Below, piece by piece: positions 12,301 through 24,300 of a DNA stretch of 64,000 bases. A model generated the notes under the pieces. The model was given only the letters and a program-made list of their open reading frames with translations, ran no database searches and had not been told where the DNA came from. Origin of the DNA: Steromphala cineraria (Eukaryota > Mollusca > Gastropoda > Trochida > Trochidae); NCBI GenBank assembly GCA_916613615.1, contig OU744723.1, forward strand, positions 66,348,239 through 66,412,238, written 5' to 3'. A program made the translations under genes and the position numbers. Position 1 is the stretch's first letter. Every line of letters starts with the position of its first letter.

Positions 12301-15300
12301 TACTTTTCCAAGGATAATATATACCAAGTAAGAGTTTCATAGCACAAAAACTTTTCAAGTTACCGTGTTTACAAAGAATATTGTGGTGATTTTATAACTC
12401 GTGACCTTGACCTTTGAACTTGAAAGTGAACATGTCATAATGATTCCCTGGAAGTATTAACATTTAGACATATTCATGAGTTCTGAAAAGCTAAATGGGA
12501 TAAAGTTATACCCCAATTTAGTGCATTTTGTAATAACTCATATCTCATGACCTTGACCTTTGACCTTCAAGGTCACACAATCATTGAACACTTTTTATTG
12601 AGTATAACAATCATGTATTGATTAAAAGTGTTCATAGTTAAAATAAAGCATTTTCGCTAAAACATGCTTACGTCATGACCTTGCTGTGACCTTGACCTTT
12701 GACGGATTGTAGCCAAAACCTTTTCAATTTTTTTTTCTATTCCAAGGATGATATATACCAAGTTAGAGCTTCATAGCACAAAAACTTTTCAAGTTATCGC
12801 GTTTACAAGGAATTCTTAGAGTGAATACATAGCTCGTGACCTTGACCTTCGACCTTGAAAGTGAACGTGTCAAAATCGTTCCCCCGAGGTATGAGTAGTA
12901 AGGTAAAAGAAGAGTTCTGGAAAGCTTAGTGGAAAAAAGTTATAGCTAGTAGTACGAGTGCAGCGGCGGCGGCGGCGGCGATGGAAACTTCACAAAAACT
13001 GATAGCAGCCCCGTCCTTAGACGGGGCTGTTAACTATCAGGCGAATTGTAATACTTTTTATATATTTATAAAGAGGAATATTGTATCTAGACAGAGATAA
13101 ACCATTTGTTGTAAAAGGTACGGGACTCGCTACAGAAACATATTCATTGAGCGATGCCAATCAGCATATAACGGTGACTGGCACCAGACAAAAGAATTAC
13201 ACCACGTGGGCTTATAGAGCTAAAATTTATATTCGCATCACAACATAAAATGCAAATGACACAGCGAGACAATCTCAAAAAGAGCGGGAAAAAGCTATAG
13301 GTTTAACCAGCTTTGAGCCACTGTCAATGATCTTTGTTGTACTCGTTCAACAATAACCATGCTCCAGACAGGATAAGATCCTACCGTTGAGAGGTCAAGG
13401 AGCGGTAAATCATGAATTACAACCAAAAACAAAGACCAGTTTATGCAAATGATTAACTTGCATAATCATTTCGTCACTGTGACATCACCAGTAGCAAAAT
13501 CATTGAATAATGTCGACAGCCTAGAATAGTGACAAGATGATTAAAGCACTACTACGGTCTTCATCTATATTGACTGTTCTGTACGATGTTTCTGACTGAT
13601 TGAATTCGAAGTAGATAAAACAAGTAGGACCATTGATCACTGTGCTGTCAGAATCATTATTGACATTCGCCAGTTAAACACTATTTCAATTCAACATACA
13701 GGTCCTCAGTCATTTGACAGTGACAGTAAATATTAGGAGTGATTATCACTCAAGAATAGATTACCCCTAAGGCAGTTTTATGCTGAGGTAGGAAACTCTT
13801 AGTCAACAGTGAGCAGTGTGTGAATTACTCGGGTGTAAATAGCCCCCAGGACATAACCAGTCTAACTCTGTTTATTTTCATACTAGTTAACTTTTATAAA
13901 ACAAGTATATATACATGTACAGAGAGAGAACGATGGTCGAATATTAAACAGTATGTGAATACAAGTAAATAGGCATATATTTTTGCTAGGAGCCAATAAA
14001 TGTGAAATTATGTTTCATTAACTAAAGTTTAGATTATGTTACCATACTAGTTTTAAAGGTAATTCTGTATATAAACTGACTTAAATAATAAAAAAAACTT
14101 TTTGTGAAGACTGCAGCCAGTTCCACCCAATGGCTCAAGACTAGTACAATGCTAGGGTAGCTTCTGCCATTCGGGTAGACATAATACTTGCGAATGTGAA
14201 TACCAAGTATTCCGCTCCACGTCTTGCCCTGCCCGATACAAAAACATCTCCACCCAATTCAATATGGCAACGAGACTCCTTCCTATCCTCTAAGCATATC
14301 CTGGCTGCTTCAGTTGAGTTCATGATGACATGGAGTTTTCAGAAAAAAAGATATTACGTAATCAGTCAATTGTTTATGTCCCCTGACAATAGAGTTATGG
14401 GTCTTTCAAAAAGCTCATTAATCATCCATCAATCACTCGATAATAACAGGGTAATTAACCTGTCAAAAAGACTAGATTATCGTTATTACAACACACTTTC
14501 TCATTCGCATATTTATCATTTGGTTTATCATCTACATTAGTAAGGCTAACTTGGTTTAAGTAAAAGGCAAATTTCTCTGATTTGAATTGAGTTTGCACCT
14601 TTTTGGATATTTTCCTGATAAAACAGTGAAGAAACAGTTACATGTAGTCTCTTTCAATGTTATTCTTGTAAACCGACCTTTCCACTCTCCAAGATCGGAA
14701 ATCCTTATTTATTGCTGATTTGTTGGCTGTCGATAGGTCATATAAAGTGGCTTCTTGTCTCTAATTTCATATTCTAATTTATATGAGTCTATCTATGTTA
14801 TTGGAGGTTTTTGAATTCGAAAAACGTATTGCTATCATGCAAAACGGAAGTTTCAGAAGGATATACTATTCTCTAATTTTTTTTCAGGAATCCAAAAAAA
14901 CTAAAAAAATGAGTTTCTTAGTTAATTTCTACTTACCAACCACGTCGAGATAGACATCCCCCCAGATGTAGCCATGCTTGTTGGTGACGTTACACTGGAT
15001 GACCATGGCGTCGTTCCGTGTCACATTCATAAACCAGATCTCTGTCTGGTTCACAAGCTGGAATCGGTTGTCTATACGCGTGTCAGAGACATCTGAAATT
15101 CATTAATGACTAATATTTATAAAACAATTTTTAAAATATAAACGCTAACCTAGTTTTTTCATTGTATTGATGGTTTAAGTACACTCACGGGCAATAGAAA
15201 ATATAGGTTAACTTCCAATGCTCACAACATAAAAACAGAACATAATATTTCAATGCTGCGAAGATGATTTTATAGCACAATCAAATGACAATAATGCACA

Positions 15301-18300
15301 CAAACAGATTGCATTTGATCACTCCAGTATATTTCTGCAATCTCATTTAGATAAGCAGGGGGTCATGTTTCATTTTTGAATTCAAGTGTCTCTATTATCA
15401 ACAGTGAGACCACAAACATTCTCTGTTGTTGTCAATAACATGTGTGACCTCCAGCAACGTCAATACAGGCATGAACACGTCTCCTCATCGACATTGTAAA
15501 ACGTCGGATGACGTCGTCAGGTATACGTTTCTACTCTTTTCAAAGGGTGAAACGCTCATCCTGGCGCCTGTATACCCTCTGTCTTCCATCGTTGTGACAC
15601 AGACTGAAGCGACTTTCGTCTGTGAATAAGACTTGTCTCCAGTTCTGTGCTTGCCATCTGAAAACTCATCGCGCCCATTGAAGTCGACGACGCTTATGTT
15701 GAGGGGTCATGGCTACGCCCTGGAAGGGGTGATAAGCCTGAATACCTGCTGCACGTAATCTCCTGGACAATGTACGTCTACTAACAAGATGAGCAAGAGC
15801 CGTTGGCGCTGTTTCCGTTGCCATTACAAATCTGTTCCTCAGATGAATGGTCCGGATGTAGTGATCTTCTTGATGTGTTGTAACACGTGGACTTCCACTT
15901 TGGGGTCTCTCCTGGATCCGACCAGTCTGTCTGTGACATTGCATAAGCCTGGACACTGTCATTGGCATGAAATGGAACGTTCGAGTAATATGGCCGCGTG
16001 TTGCTCCCATTTCGGCCATTCCAATAGCTCCTTCTCGTTGTTCCTGAGCCAGCCTTGCCATTCCTTTTGTATTTTTTCAGTTGCTATGATATGACAGTAC
16101 CCAGCAAATCGATTGATACATATTCTATGCACTTGATTTTCATGCAATTGGTTTTAAACGGAATACACGATTTTTCCGGTTTCTAAAAATTATAGCAACA
16201 CAAGTTAAGTTTTTGCGATATTTATTATGTGTTTTAAACCATGCCATTATGTAAAGTATAATTAACATTTGGTATGATCAAAAAAAATAATTTATATCAA
16301 TATGAAGGACCTATACTTTCTTTTGCCCGTGAGTGTAGATTTAAGCAACATCTTGCTTAGGGCCCTGTCACACTTAAGCGTATAGCAAGTGCGTTTGAGT
16401 TGCGTATGGAAATTTTTTCATACGCAACCAGTTCGCTCAAACATTTACCGTTTTTTGCCATACTCGTACCGCACATGGAGCGACTGATTTACGATATTTG
16501 CGTTTTCTTTGCGTTTGGGTTGCGTTGGAGATGCATATGACTTGCGTATGCTCAATTTATTGTGACAGATGATTGCATATGCAGAGCGCATACATACCAT
16601 ACTCTAGACGCTCACAACTTATGTCTACCGCATGCCTTGCGCATAAAAAGCGAGTATTTTCCGAACACGTTGCGTCTTCACATAATTTTCAATGCTTTCT
16701 GTCTTTGTAGTACGTTTTCGTATGTTACATATATATACATATATTATTCAGACAATTACAATTGCAAGACAACTTATTTAAACAGAAGCTTTCTGAATCC
16801 ATTTCTCTATCACATGTGATTAAAAGGAGTTCCCACTTAAATAGCAGACCGCAGATTTCGCCTGATACTTGATCTTTTCTGTACGAATACAAACCTCTCG
16901 ATTGAGGTATTGAAAGTTTTGAAATATATCTTTTTCGTTACATGCATCCGCCCTCTTATTTGTTACTCACTATGTCATGCTGAAATAAAAGCATCGGTTT
17001 CATTCCGTCGCTTTTTGCCAGGACCTGCTCTTTTCAAGGATAACTTACATTTGTTAAAAACTTATTCAAAATGTTCAATTACATTAATTTACCTAGACAC
17101 CTGACCAGAAGATTATCCTGGATAACTCCTATATAAACAATGGAATAGTGCACAAGTTTAGTCTTAGGGTATATTTGTAAGTCTTAAATCGAAGTTTACA
17201 ATAAAAACATTAAAAAAAACCATTAGCTTTTTAATGATTCTGTTTACATAGATATGTAATGCTATTTCTTTCTTTTTTTATAGCTTCTTCTTTACTAGAA
17301 CTAGTAGTACAAATATTTAACTCATTATGTTTCTATCCTCAGCGTTTTGTTTTAATGAATTTTTAATTTAACTTTTAATGAATGATTGAATGAAATTCTC
17401 TAAAAAATGGTTAATTAATTTCAATGTGTAACCATGCGGTTGTTATCATAGTTGGACTCTTAATTCTTTAAAACTACAATGTTATAGTGCTATATGAAAG
17501 AAAGAGACACGATGATAAAGTATACACGGAGGTATTATGCTCACCATCATCATAGTATCTATATAAACTTCCCTGTGTACGCTATGAGTACGCTTGTCAT
17601 ACGTTACTCATAAGGAAAAACTGGACAATGCATTTTTCCATTGTTATCATTCGGTTAAAGATCGTTCTTCATACGTGCTACATTTGCTTGAAGAGCGTTT
17701 TGTGCACGTCTACAATGCGCTATCAATGCGTTGGTTCGGGACATCAACTAACACTGCGTATGAAGTGCATACTCATTACGATAACCTAACGTACATGTAC
17801 CGCCCTCGACCGATGAAAAACCGATGTGTTGCGTGGTAACCATACGCAGCATAGTTTTGAGCATGTCAAAAACTATCAAGCGTATGAAATGGTCCAAGCG
17901 CATGCCGACGTACAAGAATCGACCTTAACACAACCAATTTGCGTATGCGTTGCGTGTTCTGCGTTCGGCTGCGTGTTGCTGCGTATGAGAGAAATTGACA
18001 TACGCAACTCGTACGCAGGGAGTATACGCTGAAGTGTGACAGGGGCTTTAAGTCGTAACCTTGACGTTTGGTGAATTGTTTTTGCACTTTCACATTGACA
18101 CTTTTCAAGATTTTACAAAAATGTTTTTAGACAGTTGATGCGTTTTTTAAAAGATTAGAAGGATATAGTTATGAACGTGAAACGTTTCATAAAACTATTT
18201 GTCTCAGCAAATGAACCAATTTCGTTCTCGTCTTAAATTCCACATGATAAGTAAAGGATACTTAATGTAGTAGTGCCGATTTTACATGTACATTCATCGG

Positions 18301-21300
18301 GAAAAGTACATATGGTTACAAGTGGCACAATCACGAGTGAAACCTGACCTATGTCTTGAGATGACATAAACCTGACATTAAACATTACATATACCTTAGT
18401 AGTACATGGTTATAACTCAATTCAATTGAAACATGTTATTAGAGATAAAAAAAATTGTGGACCCATATTTGACAAATTAATAAAAACAATGAGAAATGAA
18501 GCCATTCGCTGACACTACGAGTTTGACAAACCTTGCTGTGACAGAATAAGGTGTCGTTGTAAACTTTATGTAAACTTTTTGGTGAATGTTAGCATAAATT
18601 TAACTGTGAATAAAAATAGTTTATTTTCAATAAATTAATCAAAGCACAGCCTTTGATTGCGACATTTCCCAGATCAACACGATTGCTGATCGGAAGTTGA
18701 TAGAAAAGTGTCTTTCTTTTATCACATGATATTTACTTAAATATGTAATCAAAATTAATATAAAAAAATTCAAAGTTGCCAAAGTTTACCAAAATATAAA
18801 TTATCGGCAATGTAGCCTGATAGTTTATTCAACTTAAAAAAAAACAGTCTTTGCCGATCAAACAGTTAAACTCCAGATTAAACAGTAAAACTCCATTTTT
18901 AACTCGCTGACAAATAGTAACACATGTTTCTCGATGAGCATCTAAACGAAATGCTTTTAATCTAGTTGGAAAGATGGGATTAGTCAAAATATCGACTGAA
19001 CATGTCAGTGTTACTCCTTTATTTAGGGGTTTACAAATATAATGTTAATGACCAATTTATATTTCTGTTTAAAGATTATTAAGACTTTTTTTCTATCAGC
19101 ACCAATGAAGTGTCTTGTGTACTAATAGGCCTGTGGTCTCACAGTATTGAAAAAATAAATTGAAGTTAATGACCAAAACTATAATCTAATGCCCTTCAGT
19201 TGAGAAGCAATACTATAAACAGTTTGCAGGTAACGAAAAAATACAAGTTTGGAGTATAGCAGGGAGTCCTATAATTATGTTGATTGTTGATAAACATTTG
19301 ATTTTAATTGGCCCTGGTATCTCCGTTATTGTCACGTCGGACTGTCTAAAAGTCGCTTTGATAGCGTTGGTGTCATGGATGAAACAGGGCTCACAGCAGA
19401 ATATTAAGGTTGGTTTAAGGGGGCAGTAAAGAGGTGACCCCGACATTATACAATGTCGTGGCCCATGAGGACTTTAATACGTACACCTCTACTGAGCTCT
19501 TAATACAATGCACAACTACATTTTTTACGGGAGCACCCCCATATGAACTTTTACTCAGCGCATGTGTGTAGGCGCTCCCGACCGGGAAACTAGTTTTCCT
19601 AGCTGGAGTGATCTCCCTTGCTTGTGTTTCCGTTTCCTGTTTAAAGCACATGGCCACAGGCCAAAATATTTTTACAATAGTTTTATCATCATTGTCTTTC
19701 TAATACAGCCTTTTCCCTATATTTCGTTAGGCGTTCAGCTTTAGCACATTGACTCACCTGCCATAGACCACTTTTCAGCCAAAAAATTAGCAAACCTTTT
19801 GCGGCATCGAAGGCCGGTAGAAAGTGTCAACAAATATGACCCCTTCATCAAGGCCGTTCAGCATGACATGACCTTCAACTTGGGGTCACTTTGCCTGCTC
19901 ACACTAACACTTTAACAGTAATTCCAAAACCCAGAAAAATCTACACAAATGCTAGAGAGTCAGACCTTTCATTTTCACCATCGCATGTGATCATGTCAAG
20001 TGTCTGGAAGTATTTGTTTAAATTATCTACCAGAGACTACTTTGTCTCTGAATTGCTTCCGGATTGAGGTAAAAGTTAGTCGATATAATTGTGAGCTGTG
20101 TCCACATGGCAAACAAAGACTCTTATTCCAGCCATAATATCTACGCTGCAACGAACAGTTCTTTTTACACTCTCTTTAACGTTTTCATTGCTGTATTACT
20201 TGAGGTTTTCTGAGGATAAAGTGTAAAAACACGAACTACGCTTGTGTCATATATACAGACAGACGGTCAGATCGTATATTACAGTCTCTATACAGTAACA
20301 TTTTATGTACAGTGTTAAGCGAAATAAAACTTCCACGAGCCACTCAACATATATAGTTGATAATATAGTTTTGGGAGACTATTAAGAAAACGCAAAATTA
20401 ATTTGAATATACTCTGTAAATGAATTAAAAATATACAAGCCTATGCATAAGGAAAATATAAGTCATAAACTATCTACAGTTACAGAGCCAACAGTGAAAT
20501 ATCATTAAAAAACATCACATGCATCAATCTAATTATCCAGATGAATAAACTATTTACATTTAAATTCCTAGACTTGCATAGTTTCACGACTGCAATATGG
20601 GAATGAAATACAGTCTTAGATTTTTCCAACAATCTGAAGATTGTGAGCAAGCAATATGCAGATTTGACAAGTCAAGGTTCATACTCACCCCGTAAAGGTA
20701 CGTTGTTGATGTACCACATGACACCAGGCTCGGGTACACCGTGAGCATAACACCGGAAGTGAGCCGTCTCTCCGACACCTAAGCTGACATGCCGGGGTTT
20801 CTCTGTCCAATATGGACGTGCTGAAGTGAAGCAAAAAGTGCCAGATTTGGAAAGTTGAAAGATAAAGATATTACATTCGAAGCAGGGGTTCTTCGGTCCA
20901 ATAAAGACATGATAATGACGAACTTGACATTTAAAACATTAAAGATTTTTTTCAACACAAATACTTAAAGATAACAATTTGTAAGACAACAACAACCCAA
21001 TATGCATTGATCCCTCAAAGTGACCCTGAAAAGATTTCTCATGAAATTTTCATAAGCTCAGCTGCAGTAGTAAAACGAGTTTGCACAAAAATTCGAAGAA
21101 TTAAGCCATGAAACATGAGTAGCTGTACCAGTGGCAAGTACAATACTAATATATATTAAACTGCTTTTGGAAAGTGAGTTAGCAAAAGAAATTAAAGGAA
21201 TTTAAATAGGACAGTGATGTAGACATTCGAAAATGGAGTTCTTTAGTCAGTTGCATGTCCAGTCCAGTTGGAAATTCAGTTGGAACTGAAACTTTAGATA

Positions 21301-24300
21301 AGTATGTTAGATTAGACTAGACAAAGATACATTCTCGCGCGAATGTTACATATTTACAGGAACAAAATAGATCGATTTGTATATCAGCTGAAGATAAAAT
21401 TGCACAAACAATTTATGGTAACTCAGTGAGGTCAAAATAAGCCAAAGATCCTGCAAACGCCCATATCTTTATCATTGAGAAAAAATTACTATGAATTAAA
21501 TGAATTAAAAATATACAAGCCTACGCGTAAGGAAAATATAAGTCATTAGTTACAGTGCCAACAGCGAATACCATTAAAAACATCACAGGCATCAATCCAA
21601 TTAACCAGATGAATAAACTATTTACATTTCTACAAGAACTATTTTATGAATGTTGTCATGAACATACGAACTCACATTCAACACGGACAAATACTTTTCT
21701 CCGAAATCCCTCAAGGGAAATGTTGTTGGTGGCCAAACACTCGTATTCACCCGCGTCTGAGAACTGAAGCCTATAGAATACAAGTTCCTGTCCGAAACTC
21801 TCCAGTCTCGAGTGTTCCGGTAGAGGCTTGCCGTCTGACCGGCTCCAGTTGACATCCGGCGTAGGACTGGTCAGAAATGATTAAATGTTTTAAGACTATC
21901 GCAGCATCTACTGTGAACACAACTATCAAAGGGACATGTGTTTGGTCAAATGTGTATTTGAGTAAGTTTAATGTACTTCTGCATTCAGTGACATTTTTAT
22001 ATGAAACAGTTGATTAGTTCCATAATCATTTGATAGCGCCGCAGAACAAAACCAAAATTAGGAAAATTATTGGTTACTGTTACAATTTAATATATATATA
22101 TATATATCCAAAACAGCAAAATCTGTTTGCATTCAAATACGGGTTATTGTGTATCATAGTTTAAAAAAATCTGTTTCCTTCCATATGAATAAAAAAATTG
22201 AAACTTACTTGCCAGCAAATATACATTTGATCCTGAACGTTTCGCCCCTCAGACCAGGTTGATCACTTGGTGACGCCCACATGTAGGTCACAGGTCTCTG
22301 TTCTTCATTGGCTGGAAGAAGGGAGTTGATAGAGTGACAAAACATTAACAACATTTTACTTATCTTTGTATTTTAAGTACATATTTCTCTCTCGATCCAC
22401 AGTAATTCATCCTGTCTCCGGGCACAAACGTTATGTTATGGATAACGCATAATCCACGGGCATTATCAATAATAAAGGATGTTTGCCCGCGGGTTTGCCC
22501 ACGGGCAAATCACGAGGGCAAACATCCTTTATTATTGATAATGCCCACGGATTATGTGTTATCTATTTTATAAACCGCCAACCAGTTATAATAACATTCA
22601 TATGACCGATAACGTGAAAGGGCGTGAAGTAACTGAGGCGGCCGTAAAATATCCCAAAACCCAAACCAAGACCTCTGTTATAAGAGGACCTAACAAACGA
22701 TGAATGTCAGCACTGTGACATAGCCGAGTGGTCAGAGCGTTGGGTGTAACGTTCGGGATGTAAACTATGCGGGTTCGAGCCGTGTCAAATTTAGATTTGT
22801 GATATTTTTCAAAATTTATTGTCATTTGACACTTTGACTTTAACAAAAATCATTAGTTACATCTTTCGGAAATAATTATTAAAATTGGGATATGTAGTTA
22901 ATAATATCCTGCCTTGTAGGGCGATTATCTTGATAATAACCTGCATCCGAGGGACATTACTTGAATAATTCCCTTGTCGTACGAGTCAGAAGGAAATTAA
23001 AATAGATAAAGACCTCAAAGAACAATGGAGTGACGTCACTAAAGGTTTATAAGCTAACTCCACTAATCTGTACCCTGGGTTCAGCAGCTAGATTCAGTTG
23101 CTCGGCCCGACTTAAGATTCAGCCAATCAAATCATTTTCTCGCCACCTTCTCGATAAAATTTGAATGGGAAAATGATTTGATTGGCTGAATCTCAAGTCG
23201 GGCCGCGCAACCGAATCGAGCTGCTGAACCCAGGGTACAGATTTGTGGAGTTAGCGTAATGTTCGTGCCCAGAGACAGGATGACAGTAATTATTCTCTGC
23301 CATTGAAACAATCTTCAATATCTGGAAAGTAGATGACAAAAGATACCGTCTAAAATATCTTAAGATGAACGATAATTTCTCTAGGAATGTATAATCTTAT
23401 ACATGCGGTGTTTTAAAGGGGCAGTAGCACTTTTTTCTCGAACATTTTATGTTTTAAATTTTCACTGATAATTGTACGTTAATGCTTAATATACTATTTT
23501 GATAGTATTAAAAGTCTCATTACATAAACCATTTATCAATATACACAAAGAACAAATTATAACGATTCACATAAAATCAAATGGCTGTCATTTTTTCGTG
23601 AACACCTTTAATTCATGTTGTGTAAGAAAAAAGATTTGCATTCTTGAATCTTGCATTATATAATTGATTTATTTTCCTAACATCACCTTATATTCCCCCT
23701 AAAAACGTGTTACTGTCACTTTAATAAACAGTGACCATTGCATATAATTTTCCTCTTCCCATCCTCAGTTTACTTTCAATAAGATAACTCTCACTTTGAC
23801 TTGACGTCCTTTAAACGACATGGAATAGACCTCGAAATAATGGCGGATATAAAAGTTGTCATCATCCATTTGGAAATTACACATTATCAATTCATCTCAA
23901 ATGAAATAATTCTATATTACTTAACTGTATATGTTATGGAATATTGCTCACCTCCATGTGTCTGAATGAAATTCTCAGGACCTGTTACGGTCCTGCGTGC
24001 ATATGGGGTCCAGACTTTACAGATATATGCTTTCCCATCTTGATGATCCACAGACTTCACGTTTGTAATTCTCAGACGGTCTGGAATTAGTCAAGTTACA
24101 TCTGAGAAAGTGTGAAACAGTAAAACTAATACAACTTACATAGCTCGAAGTTCGATATATTTGGATATTATTCGTCCGTGTAAGATACCAAGGGGTAATA
24201 AATATACTTGTGTAATACAACAATGCAAGTGATGTGTTGCTGTCCTGTCACATATACATGCCATCACAACTGCCAGTCCGCGGAAATGTTAGTTTCAGCA

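Larger units (their letters stand above)
11722..13035. repeat. Array of TGACCTTGACCTTTGAC-rich units (mollusc-type repeat)
   Basis: About eight occurrences of tgaccttgacctt(t/c)gac at roughly 140-150-bp spacing (near 11836, 11967, 12113, 12250, 12402, 12545, 12685, 12836), with shared blocks caaggtcacacaatca, tagcacaaaaacttttcaag and tccaaggataatatata. The unit pair repeats about every 290 bp. The block ends in a (CGG)n tract and a hairpin. The style is familiar from bivalve genomes; superfamily not determined, Helentron/pearl-like is possible. Confidence 0.75.
22408..23282. mobile_element. Foldback transposon with 9-bp target duplication and nested insertion
   Basis: Terminal repeats CATCCTGTCTCCGGGCAC and complement of gtgcccagagacaggatg, with 9-bp duplications ACAGTAATT at 22399-22407 and 23283-23291. 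The long inverted arms (gctaactccactaatctgta from 23053; complement ending 23255) are interrupted after the left tip by about 615 bp (22434-23051) not present in the second copy at 58611-58836. A 9-bp target duplication points to a Mutator-like or related superfamily (inference). Confidence 0.85.

Noticed and set aside
13006..13029. Rho-independent terminator hairpin
   Set aside because: The host gene is eukaryotic with introns; the hairpin ends a transposon-like repeat and has no U-tract function here.
14141..14540. Opposing frames in the large intron as missing Ig exons
   Set aside because: No Trp/Cys Ig pattern and no suitable splice sites on the minus strand.
22709..22793. Functional tRNA gene
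   Set aside because: Acceptor and T stems pair poorly; boxes A and B alone fit a SINE or relic better.
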